Positions 27,346 through 39,366 of a stretch of 64,000 bases of DNA are shown piece by piece. Where the stretch lies: the NCBI RefSeq assembly GCF_032854445.1, contig NC_088300.1, forward strand, positions 48,911,682-48,975,681, written 5' to 3'. The notes under the pieces are model-generated. The model was not told the origin of the DNA and ran no database searches. It worked only from the letters and a program-made list of their open reading frames with translations. How positions within the stretch are numbered: the first letter of the stretch is position 1; each line of letters opens with the position of its first letter. This DNA comes from Liolophura sinensis. Lineage: Eukaryota; Mollusca; Polyplacophora; Chitonida; Chitonidae. Position numbers and translations under genes: made by a program.

Positions 27346-28589
27346 ACCGAGTGAACAAGGTCCATATTAATATTGTAACCTGCATGAAAGAGTATATGGA
27401 ACCTCAATATCTATCCACTGGGAAAGGTTTCGCATCTGACATTAACCGATCTTGTCTTTGGCTTTATTTTGTCACACCTGCTCTTAATAAGATATATCAA
27501 TTGTTGCAATATCTTTGAATTAATGGCCTTCTCACGCTTTATTTTATATAAACGACCTCAAAACGCAGTTTGAGGTCTGTATCTAACCCTATATGTGCAT
27601 GCAAGCTGTCATTTGTGAACGTTGTTCTTACTTTAACCCTGTCAAGGTCGAACACTACCACATGTGCGTTACGATCATATTTAGCAGCGATGTTCATTTA
27701 TCGCACAGAGGTAGCATCTGCGCTGACCTATTCATCCTACTGACCCTTTATCCCGGAGACAACGTCGCTTTGGGCCATATCTGGACTGTCCTGATGGAGG
27801 GTAGGGGAGTACAGAGGTCAGGTATCACAAAGCAATCCTTACTACAAAGGTTTACATCGGTATATACGTCTGTTACCGGCGTCCAGATATGCTAGCACTC
27901 TGTTATAGCTATTTGGATTATCGCAGAAACGTGCACTGGCGGAGTTTACATTCGAGGCACCTGCTGTTTCTTGTTGGAGTCAAAGCCATATAGCATAACC
28001 CATAACCGGAAATGTTTGGCAAAACATTAATCTGTGCAAATCCAGTCGAAGTTTCGCTATTATTTTAACAGTAGTCACCTAAAATCTCTGTTTCGCCTGT
28101 GCACAAATTACCTTTCAAAATCGGTTATAAAGATCCTACGTTTTATAAAGTGGGATGCACTATAGCTCTTTCGAACATTAGAATCATTTTAGTACATATA
28201 GATACGAGTCAGACATGTACTCAAAGACATGATTTGAGTTATTTTTCATGTTAAATATACCGATAATTTAACGTGATTAGCGAATATGGATTTTTTTAGT
28301 CAAAAAATTCAGGTATAGCCTTTTTAGTATCAACTGCTAGACATCGAAGCTTTTATCCCTATATATACCTGTACAGAGCGGTCATCTTTTAAAAACCTAC
28401 CACCACCGACCGTTCTCTCTTCTACCACATGTATAATTGTTCTCTTTTTAAATGATTACCACCTTCAGCTGTTCTCTTTTGTAGTAAGAACCAGCTGTAC
28501 ACCCTTCAAAATCAACCACCGCCACCTTCCCTCGTCTTTCGAGAACCATGTAACAACCAATCCCGCTTCATGTAACAACAGCCATCAGC

Positions 28590-29455
28590 AGTTTTCTTTT
28601 CTAGTAGAAGCCATGCACCCACAGCTGTTCTATTTTCTATTGAGAGCCATGCACCCACACCCTTTTTCTTTTCTGGTAAGAGTTATGCACCCACAGCTTT
28701 CCTCTTTTCTACTAAAAGCCTTGGACCCACAGCCGTTATCATTTCTGGTAAGAGTCAAGCACCCACAGCCGTTTTCTTTTCTGATAAGAGGCATGCACCC
28801 ACAGCCGTTCTTTTTTTTTTTTATTAAGTCATGCATCCACAGCCGTTCTTTTTTTGTATTAAGAGTCATGCATCCACAGCCGTTCTATTTTCTAGTAAGA
28901 GTCATGTACCCACAACCGTTCTCTTTTTTTGTATTAAGAGTCATGCATCCACAGCCCTTTTTTTTCTATTAGTCCTGCACCCACGGCCGTTCTCTTTTCT
29001 AGTAAGTCATGCACCCACAACCGTTCTCGTTTCTATTAGGAGTTATGCATCCACAGTCTTTCTCTCTTCTATCAAGTCATGTACCCAACCCCGTTTTTTT
29101 CTGTATTAAGAGCCACGCACCCACAGCCGTTCTCTTTTCTATTAGAAGTCATGCACCCACAGTTTTTCTCTCTTCCATCACGAGGCATGTACCCACAGCC
29201 GTTCTCTTTCTATTAGATCATGTACCCACAGCCGCTCACTTTTCTACTAGTCCATGCGCCCAAAGCCGCTCTCTTTTCTATTAGGTCATGCACCCACAGT
29301 CGTTCTTTTTCGTGGTAGGAGACATGCACTCACAGCCGTTCTCTTTTTTATGAAGAGTCATACACAGCCGTTCTCTTTTCTCGTAAGAGTCATGCACCCA
29401 CAGCCGGTCTCTTTTTCTGTTAAGAGTCATGCACTCATAGAATCCGTTCTGTTCA
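28590..29455 (+). repeat. 36-bp minisatellite
   Basis: About two dozen variable copies of a unit like CATGCACCCACAGCCGTTCT + CTTTTCTATTAAGAGT. It creates open frames on both strands (HPQPFSFLV-type repeats), which I do not regard as genes. Confidence 0.92.
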
Positions 29456-29469
29456 AATAACATAATACA

Positions 29470-29970
29470 TAACTACCTTCAGTCATTATCTCTAAACATA
29501 ACATTCACCTTCAACTATTCTGTCTAAAAATAACAACCACCTTCAGCTAATCCATCTAAAAATAACAACCACCTTCAGTTATTCTGTCTGAAAATAACAG
29601 CCACCTTCAGCTATTCTGTGTAAAAATAACAACCATCTTAATCTCTAAAAATAACAATCACCTTCAGCCATTTACTCTAAAAATGGCAACCACCTCAGCC
29701 ACTCTTTCTAAAAATAACAACCACCTTCCGCCACTCTCTCTAAACATGACGACCACCTTCAGTTATTCCTTCTAAAAATAACAACCACCCTCAGCCACTC
29801 TCTCTGAAAATGGCAACAACCTTCTGCCACTCTCTCTAAAAATGACAACCACCTTCAGCTATTCCTTCTAAAAATGGCAACCACCCTCAGCCACTCTCTC
29901 TAAAAATGGCAACAACCTTCTGCCACACTCTCTAAAAATGACAACCCCCTTCAGCTATTCTCTCTCTGAC
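29470..29970 (+). repeat. 32-bp minisatellite
   Basis: About 15 copies of a unit like AAAATAACAACCACCTTCAG + CTATTCTGTCTA. In the right half a pair of units repeats as a block (AAATGGCAACAACCTTCTGC). It lies directly after the 36-bp array. Confidence 0.92.
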
Positions 29971-31839
29971 GACACTCACAGTTCGTTACAACTTCGAACG
30001 AACGCCACACCATTATGGTGAACATGCAGTCGATACAGTCTCATGCATATGTATACCAAAACATGAACATATATACGGAGGGGCAGATTGATGATTATTT
30101 GCATGCTTACATGAAGAACAACTGTATAAAAAAAGTCGATCTGTTTAATACTCTCTGCAATACCATTACTCACTTAAATTCTGCATAATAAAATGTATAT
30201 ATGAATTAGTAACAGAAACAGTTTTTCTCAAGATATAATACTGCCGGCCTTCCTGGTTTATGCCGCTGTACTCGCAACAGTAGCTCACCTGCTTTCTCAA
30301 AAGGACAGTCGGCAGATATTCATCTATATATTCACATGTTATTCTCAGCCAAATAAGCATCTGATGTCTTATATCCAGTATGTGTCAGTATGGATTCATT
30401 CATTTGTAAACGAATGCAATATTGTAATATTTGGACAGGGTATTTGTAACTTTAAACTCTTCATGTTCTTTTCTCCCACCGATATGCTGCGTATATATAT
30501 ATGTACGTCACGAGTGGGAAGGTTCGTCAGTTAGTTACCAAAGGTCCGTTTTCCCGGGAAAACATATGAATATTGTGTTCTCCGGGATTTATGGATTTAT
30601 AAATTATCCGCCCTCTTGTAAAGCACATCTAATTCATACGTCAAACTCCCAAATGTAGTCCTTGTAAAATGTCAGTTGATTTGCCCGCATGTTGTAACAG
30701 GATAACCTCGCGTTTTCCGTATGAACTAATGGCATGTTTATGCTTTGGATAATTGGGTTAGTTCATATTAAATTGTTTTGCCAATAGGAACAAATTGGAA
30801 GAGCGGAAGTAATTCAAATTCTGGTTAATTTGTGACCCCAAGAGGGATTTTCAACAGATTAAGTGCTGGAGTTATTTTTACATTACCTCAGCGAAAATAC
30901 TGCCAACGAGTACCTTAGGCCCCGACAACGTGTTAGTGAGTAAGTCCAGCGTAAAGCCTGTCTAAAAATAGACCAAGAACAGGAATCGATCGAACAGTGA
31001 TCGATCGCTAAGATTAGCCCCAACCGAACTCATTGTCGGAGAAATTGGAGAAAATCTAAATTTGTAGTTTCGATCACCCAGCCGGAGTGAAGTGATGGCT
31101 ATATAGATGGAGTAGGTTATTGGAATAGGCTGACTTGCCGTTTATTTGGCCTGGGGTGCTCGGGGTGCTATGTAGCCTATTTCCCTCTGTTCCTCCCTCA
31201 CTTCACCCACCCAGCTTCCCTAAGACTTATATTCCACTGGTAGGCTGTATATTCGGGTGATGTCAGTCTCTGCTGATATTTCTTTTTCACATTTCAGCTG
31301 AAACAATTCGGAGCTCGCGACATGCAAACCTTGGTATAGGCGAGCGTCACATGTGTACGAACATCCCGAACTCATTGAGCAAAAATGCCTCAGCAATCGA
31401 TTGCCTGACGTCATTAGGGAAGCATCACTGAAGGCAAGTCGGTCTATTTTTAGAGCTCCATTCTCAACTGCGTGTATTTTTAAGGCAGCTGGCAGCGCTC
31501 GGTGATGTCAATTGGCTTTGCACATGCGCTCTTTCTGACCGCAGTAAGGCCGATTGATGATGGTGGCAAAGTATAATGACGAAGACTACGTCACTTGTAT
31601 TTCTAGTGGAAGGCTAGAATAACAAGGCCTGGCGATGCGATAGCTCTGCGCCATGAGGCCATTACGTGGCTCCATATACATGCTACTCTGTGCAGGCAAT
31701 TCACGTCATAGGCAATGAAGGTCAAACCCAAACACACATATTTCTGATTAATTAAAAATACTTTTTTTTATCGATTTACTGATATGGTCAAAACACTGCC
31801 TGCTTAAGCTTGCGTCACTGTAAATTACATTTATATTAA

Positions 31840-31899
<60 letters not shown>

Positions 31900-33479
31900 A
31901 CGTAGATACATATATTTATAGACATGTAGATAGATTATAGTACTATATTTAAAGACGTGAGGACAAAACACTAAGGATGCAATGATTATAAAAATAAATC
32001 TTTCCATTTATTCGAGTATACCTTGAAGTAATATTTAAATTTAGAAATTCACGTAGTATATGTATACATCTCTGTGGTAATGAACTGTTATATTTCATTA
32101 CTAGTTTATTTTTACTTTTTAATGGGACTTTTTAATGAAATAAATCGTTTAATATACAGATGAAGAATCTGTATATCAGTGAAAGCCCAATACAATAATA
32201 TTGACTAAAATTAGGTTCGACATACCGGCACCTATAATAAATTTAGATGAATGTGTGCCAGAAGAAATGACTTATAAGACCAGGTCCGCAATATGATGGT
32301 AAAATATTCAGTTTTTAGTTTAGTCCTTTATATGTATAGCCCAGGGCTTTCTCGGCGCCAGAGAAATTAGATACATTCAGGTATAAAAAGTCACATATAT
32401 ATGATCTGTGCGGAATGTGAATCCAAACTCCATGTACATGTCAACTGATGGCCCTCTATATGTAAACGGCAAGACAATTGTTCGAGAAACAAGCCCCACC
32501 CCTTTCCCCATTTGTCAGTACCAGGTTGGCAAGAGCAACGAAGAACACGTGGTCGCTGCGTGATTCCTAACTGTCTGTGGGAGTACGCCAGACTGCCATC
32601 TCTATTCGTGTACCTTACAGACGTGACGCATTCGACCAATCATACGTCTTCATTTGTTGGTCCTACATGCATATGCGGTTACACTACACCCTCGATTTAG
32701 TTTACATTTCTGAACACTTTCAGTCATTATGCTGTTTCTGGTTTAGTTCACTGCATGGCTGAGGGCACGAAGTGTAGATCCGATCTGTGCCCCTGTCATA
32801 TGACAAAAGCCAAAATGTGGAATTAGATCAAATTAAGCTCAACAAGTTGTAATCCCGTTGTTCATCCTAATAATGTGTTTCATTTATACAACGCTACCTT
32901 TCAGAATGGATATTTACCGTGTATCTATATAGATAAATTTACGGATGGAGATGTTTTTATAACTTATTTTTGGACGAATTTTGGCAAGACCGTGCATGTT
33001 TGAGACATTAAACAGAAGGCTGAGTAACTACAAGCACAATAGTTTATGCCTTCGAAGAGAATCCATGTAAGCGTATAGGTCTATATACGCATAAGCTTTG
33101 GGGTATAAAGAAAGGCTTTCTATATAATCTTTCAGAAACGTATTACCGTTAGGATTAACCGCTGGTCTACAGGATGATGAGATACTGAGCATCGATGAAG
33201 ATAGAAAGATGCGTCTTTAGAGCCCCAAAATTGTGCTATTTTTAGATGGGCTCAGTATTGATTATTCAGACGGGAGACTGTTGGAAACTTGACCTAGTCA
33301 AGACAAGCTAGTCTGAGTATAGCGTTCAATCCTGCTTCATTCATGAAGATTTGTTGTGGAAGTGACCGTCCCATACGCGGATACGTCTGAAGGGGCATCT
33401 AGCCTGTGAATCAGCTATAGAGGCTACTTCCATAGTACATCAACCCATGATCAATGACCAGTTCTGCATGCACCGGGAT
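29971..33479. other. Non-coding, nothing recognised except (TA)n
   Basis: Short chance frames only. GATCGATCG-type inverted words near 30985-31010 have no evident meaning. Confidence 0.45.
31842..31895. repeat. (TA)n microsatellite
   Basis: About 26 uninterrupted TA units. Confidence 0.97.
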
Positions 33480-35175
33480 TGGAATAGGGTCGCACAACTT
33501 ACACCAGCTCAGTCTTGGCGAGAGCTGTTTATGACCGCGGCTCTGATGGGGTCACAATGTCAGGTCGGGACAAAGTATCACCAGTTACCCTACCTCAGTT
33601 TCGGCGAGAGCTGTTTATACCCGAGGTCGCTAATGCTGTCACAGTATCAGGTCGGGACAAAGTAGCACCAGTTACCGGAGATCAGTCTCGGCGAGAGCAG
33701 TTTATAACTGGGGTCACATTGTCAGATCGAGACAGAGTAGCACCAGTTATCCCAGCCCCAGCAAGGGCTGTCTATAACCCGGGTCTCGGATGGAGTCACA
33801 TCTAGGGCAGGTCGGGACAGATCAGCAGATAGCATCAGTTACCCCATCTCAGTCTCAGTGAGAACTATTTATAATCGGGGTCTCTGATGGGGTCACAATG
33901 GCAGGTCGGGACAGAATAGCATTAGTTACCCCAGCTCATTCTCAATGAGAGCTACTTATAACCGGGGTCTCTGATGGGTCACTATGGCAGGTCGGGACAG
34001 AGTGGCATCAGTTACCCCAGCTCAGTTTGAGTGAGAGCTATTTACAACCGGGGTCTCTGATGGGGTCACAATGGCAGGTCGGAACAGAATGGCATCAGTT
34101 ACCCCAGCTCAGTTCAGTGAGAGCTATTTATAACTAGGGTCTCTGATGGGGTCACGATGGCAGGTCGGGACAGAGTGGCATCAGTTAGCACAGCTCAGTC
34201 TCATTGAGAGCTATTTATAACCGGGGTCTCTGATGGGTCACTATGGCAGGTCGGGACAGAGTGGCATCAGTTACCCCAGCTCAGTTTCAGTGAGAGCTAT
34301 TTATAACCGGGGTCTCTGATAGGTCACAATGGCAGGTCGGGACAGAGTGGCATCAGTTACCCCAGCTCAGTTTCAGTGAGAGCTATTTATAACTGGGGTC
34401 TCTGATGGGATCACAATGGCATATCGGGACAGATTGGCATCAGTTACCCTAGCTCATCCTCACTGAGGGCTATTTATAACTGGGGTCTCTGATGGGGCCA
34501 CAATGGCAGGTCGGTACAGAATGGCATCAGTTACCCCAGCTCAGTTTCAACGAGAGCTATTTATAACCGGGGTCTCTGATGGGTAACAATGGCAGGTCGG
34601 TACAAAATGACATCAGTTACCCCAGCTCAGTTTCCGTGAGAGCTATTTACAACCGGGGTCTCTGATGGGGTCACAATGGCAGGTCGGAACAGAATGGCAT
34701 CAGTTACCCCAGCCCAGTTCAGTGAGAGCTATTTATAACTGGGGTCTCTGATGGGGTCACAATGGCAGGTCGGGACAGAGTGGCATCAGTTAGCACAGCT
34801 CAGTCTCATTGAGAGCTATTTATAACCGGGGTCTCTGATGGGTCACAATGGCAAGTCGGGACAGAGTGGCATCAGTTAGCACAGCTCAGTTTCAGTGAGA
34901 GCTATTTATAACTAGGGTCTCTGATGGGGTCACAATGGCAAGTCGGGACAGAGTGGCATCAGTTAGCACAGCTCAGTCTCAGTGAGAGCTATTTATAACC
35001 GGGGTCTCTGATGGTTCACAATGGCAGGTCGGGACAGAGTGGCATCAGTTAGCCCAGCTCAGTTTCAGTGAGAACTGTTTATAGCCGGGGTCTCTGATGG
35101 GGTCACAATGGCAGAGTGGTCGGGCAGAGTGGTATCATTTACTCCAGTGAGAACTGTTTGTAACGAATGGCTCTG
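33480..35175 (+). repeat. 87-bp minisatellite
   Basis: About 19-20 copies of a unit containing GGGGTCACAATGGCAGGTCG, GGCATCAGTTACCCCAGCTC and GAGAGCTATTTATAACCGGG. Spacing of 86-87 bp was checked between units at 33881, 33968 and 34054. Confidence 0.94.
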
Positions 35176-37374
35176 ACTGGGTCACATCAAGTAAATTCTG
35201 TTCTTGTGTCACTTTAGTAGCCTTGGGGAAAAATTCACCCTAGTAAATTTTATTCCAATCTTAGGCTGTGAAGAAAAATGGTGGCGAGGGTGCACTCTGG
35301 AATCTGCCCGTCTGTCTCTCCGCTGGACATTATAATTATCTCTGTAGACATTATTTGTAAAATCACGCATTCAGGACGTAATACTGCTTTCCACGTATTC
35401 AGATTTTGTCCATGTAACTCCTCATCAATTCATGCCCCGATTGCCATGAAGCAATAGTAGAAAAGTTTTATATAAAAGTTGAAAGGTTGTCTCAGGTGAC
35501 CTGCGTATACTGATAATCAGTAAGCTGTTTTTGACATACTCCGTAAAGCTCTCGCTTTACACCACTGCCACTACGTGACAAGCTTGATTTACAGCATGTG
35601 TGACGCATGTAAGCTTATTAACTTAACACGAGCGCTATTCATCACTATTTATCTAGTAAATTTGTCAAATTCAACCACAGAAGTATATATATATCCCCTA
35701 ACTCTCTCGTGGTACCATGGCGTACCACCATTTGTAGCCTGCGCTCTCCTCTACCATTTATCAATACGTCATACTAGCAAGGCCATCATTTTTTGAGCTG
35801 TTGTTGCTGGAGATGAAGTCACAGCACTCTGTCCAAATCAGACAAAATTCGGATATATTTTAACTAGGTGGAAAATAGCAATGCAGAAATTTATAGTACA
35901 TCAACAGCTTATTAATGTTGCAGTATTGTCCAATCAGTGTCGGACCCAGTTTTACCAATTACGTATGTGCAACATTTAGGACACTGGTGTCTTTCGCGTG
36001 GAATCAGCATTTGACATCGGTCCCAGTGCAAGAGACTGTGCAGCTCAAGATGCGAAACTGACTATAGTTGTGACTGACATCTGCTGACACCCTCGTAAGG
36101 CTATTTCTTTTTCAGTTCTGTTTTACGGTTCTTTTCGTGTTATATGGCAAGCATGCATTCATGCAATGTACATGTCATATGAAAAATCTAAGAATGGTAG
36201 CCTGCTCTGGTCACACTGAAATGTTTTTTTTTTCTTTTTTTTTCTTTTGCATTAGACACTGTAGAGTGTGAAAAATCAATCCCCCACAAATGTAACTTTT
36301 GAAAAATTCTTCAGCACTCAGTTACGCACCAATCAATTAAATACGTATATAATGAATGTTCAGCCTTATACTTCCTCTACACATAACATGTGCATGTTAA
36401 TGATATCTGAGGACCAATCTGATATCTGGATCTATCCCCTCTAATGCATAATATGCGGTCGCTGTGAGTTCCGGCCGTAAGTCCTCTCCTGCCGTAAGTG
36501 GGAAGGTCTGGCAGCAAGATTCGAACTCTCCCGCGAGCTGAACCATAGTTACTTCGTTAGTTCACTGTACTATGGAGGATGTCTGGCATTATATTGCAGA
36601 AACACAGATTTTAAACTTGCCATAGTATCACAAAACCGATCACATTATAAAGTTTATTTTTTACATATGAAGATAAAGGTTAACCAAAACGACACTTTGA
36701 CAGCGCGTAGAAATACACACATAAAACTTTCAGTTATTTTTCTGGTTAACGTTGATCTTCATTCTGTAAATTAAAAACAGTGCCTCATTTGAACGAAAAA
36801 TTGTGTTTTTGACCGAGACTGTATTTTTGGCAAGTTTTTTACAAAGCAACCATCTCTTTTATGGCGTTATAACTTTATAGGTGATTCGACCAAAGATTTG
36901 TACTTCTGATGTAGAATTTACAGAATTGTGCTGGGATTTTGAAATTTGCGCTTTCTTACTGACTCTCCGCCTTACCGTACCAGGCCCTTTGCGAATGGTG
37001 AAGAGAACGGAACATGCACTGTGAGGAGTTTGTAATCTTACGCTAAGGTACTGTGAACTTCTAACAGCGAATAGCTGTCGACTAGGTGACTGATTTACAC
37101 CTTTAGCTAACTTGGTCACACTATAACACAGCTGTTTAATTAACATGCAGGCGTACAGACCGACTGTCAACCAGTATGTAAAACAGAAAGCCGTTTCTTT
37201 CCCTTATACAAAGCAATGAGTTCGTGACTATTACTGGACGTTACCTAATGAGTAGTTTGTTAAAGCCTGCATGTTATTTGAACGAGCAGAACGAAAGCTT
37301 TCAGCATGCGAATCCTTAACACGTTTTGTGTGACGATGCCTTTAATACAGGAATTTGTACAAGTTTTAATTGCT
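35176..37374. other. Non-coding between the 87-bp and 43-bp arrays
   Basis: Holds one SINE fragment. The 103-codon minus-strand frame at 36859-37170 has no recognised domain. Confidence 0.45.
36449..36515 (+). mobile_element. SINE type A fragment
   Basis: GCGGTCGCTGTGAGTTCCGG and GCCGTAAGTGGGAAGGTCTG match the inner part of the SINE. tRNA-like sequence in the opposite sense (TTCGAACTC) follows to about 36575. Confidence 0.55.
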
Positions 37375-38115
37375 GTACAAAAAGCCGTGGATACAGGATG
37401 CAAACGTTTGGGTTGCTGTACAGAAATCCGTAGATAAAAGACGTAAAAGTTTGGATTGCTGAACACATAGCCGTGGACACAGGACGCAAACGTTTGGGTT
37501 GCTGTACAGAAAGCCGTGTATATCGGATGCAAACGTTTTGGTTTGCTGTACAGAAAACCATGGATACAGGACGCAAACGTTTGGGTTGCTGTACAGAAGG
37601 CCGTGTATATAGGATGCAAACGTTTTGGTTGCTGCACAGAAAGCCCTGGAGACAGGACGTAAACGTTTGGGTTGCTGCACAGAAAGCCCTGGAGATAGGA
37701 CGCAAACGTTTGGCTTGCTGCACAGAAAGTCGTGGATACAGGACGCAAACGTTTGGGTTGCTGCACAGAAAGCCCTGGAGATAGGACGCAAACGTTCGGC
37801 TTGCTGCAGCCGAAAGCCGTGGATACAGGACGCAAATGTTTGGTTTGCTGCACAGAAAGCCCTGGAGACAGTATGCACACGTTTAGGTAACGACTCAAAA
37901 AGCCTTGGATACAGGGCGTAAACGATTGGGTATTTCGACTCAAAAAGCCTTGGATACAGGGCGTAAACGATTGTGTATTTCGACTCAAACAGCCTACAGG
38001 ACGTAAATTTTTAGGTAGCTACTCAAACAATCGTGGATGCAGGACGTAAACCTGTGAATAACGACTCAAAAAGTCGTGAATACAAGACGCAATCGTTTGG
38101 GTAGCGACTCGCGTG
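37375..38115 (+). repeat. 43-bp minisatellite
   Basis: About 17 copies of a unit like CCGTGGATACAGGACGCAAA + CGTTTGGGTTGCTGTACAGAAAG, decaying at the right end. As 43 is not a multiple of 3 and the unit has few stops, long frames appear in all three minus frames and two plus frames. Confidence 0.94.
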
Positions 38116-38354
38116 GTAAAGAACGCCTGTCAAGAAAGCGGAAGATCCATTTTAAATCTCGTGTCATACAAGTACCAATGACTTTAAAACTGACAACGTT
38201 TAAATTTGTTAAATTTGAGAAATTTTGGGGGCTCATGTGTTAACCGAAAAGATAGGCGAAGCTCTTATCAACAAATTATCAATCAACATGCAGTGTCTGA
38301 CAACTTTGACTTCATGGGTGAGGGCATCATATATATATATGTTAGATCTGATCT

Positions 38355-38440
38355 CCTCGGCATAGCATCCCAGTGAGACAGCACTATAACATGGTCTGAA
38401 AGACAAAACGTTGAAAGCAACATTAAATGCCAATGAAACT
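38355..38440 (+). repeat. Dispersed repeat, copy 2
   Basis: See the copy at 27252-27345. Similarity is clear over about 30 bp and weak afterwards. Confidence 0.4.
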
Positions 38441-39147
38441 CCATCTCTTCCTCCCGAAGCATTATTCCTTACATTATTTCGTGATTTGCACCAAATCCGG
38501 AAGGTAAACTCTGTGTAAGTCAAGGTCCTCACGAGCACCTATTCCATTCCATGCGGTTTTCCATCCGAGGAACACAAGTTGATTGGTCCAGAGGCATAGT
38601 CAGTACAATTTTTTATCCCAAAAACTGTCCGGTCACTTTCATAACGATCATTTTGCGTGATATACCATGTATACAGAAAACTATAAGCAAAAAATAAAAT
38701 ATGCAATTGGCGGGGCGGCTTTTTATTGATATGAAGCAAAGAACAATGGACAAATGGATCAAGACAAAGTGGTGGATGGGATTGCCAAGGTTTAAGTCAA
38801 CATTTCATGTAGAAGACAATAATGAGTACATGGTGCGCGGTCTCCAGTTAGAAGGTACCCTGCATTATATATATTGATCTGTTCTGTACAACTATTCATA
38901 AATCCCTAGTCATAAATCCCACCACAACTCACATGTAAGTATATTGAGACATCCTTACAGCATAGGGGATCATTCTTATTCCAAGGTTGAGTTTAGGAAT
39001 TATAAGTTATATTTATGACGAGGTTAATTTGTTACCCTATGATGGATCAATCTGACCTCATGTGGAATGAAGCCTGTTCATAATACTTGTAGATTACCTA
39101 CATACACACACTTAGAAGGAATGTCATCAGGCTATCCTATAGGATAT

Positions 39148-39366
39148 CAGGGGCCTATTCTACAAAGTCATCCTTGACTTACGTCAAATTTAAAATATTT
39201 TCACAAGGCTTAGTTTTTGGCGTCAGAGGTTGAATTTTTGACACCTTCGTCTTAAGATAACAACGACGAGCAGGTCAAAATGTTAATATTTGGGGCCAAA
39301 AGAAATAGGTACAAAATAATTCAAATCTTGATTGTAGTCAGAAATGACTTTGTGGAATTGGCCTCT
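39148..39366. mobile_element. MITE-like element with about 25-bp terminal inverted repeats
   Basis: Left end CAGGGGCCTATTCTACAAAG; the right end, read in complement, is CAGAGGCCAATTCCACAAAG, both continuing TCAT. About 219 bp with no coding capacity. I find no clear target-site duplication. Confidence 0.7.

Larger units (their letters stand above)
25011..28589. other. Non-coding between SINE and first minisatellite
   Basis: Contains the (AG)n tract, a SINE tail scrap at about 26597-26625, the weak secreted-peptide candidate and a dispersed repeat. No other gene. Confidence 0.45.

Noticed and set aside
28613..29284. Frames with HPQPFSFLV-type repeats on plus and minus strands
   Set aside because: Translation of the 36-bp array; frame changes with every indel between units.
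33447..33805. Overlapping frames of 72 and 96 codons
   Set aside because: Start of the 87-bp array; no domain.
37260..37988. 242-codon minus-strand frame
   Set aside because: It is a translation of the 43-bp minisatellite, and the other frames are equally open.
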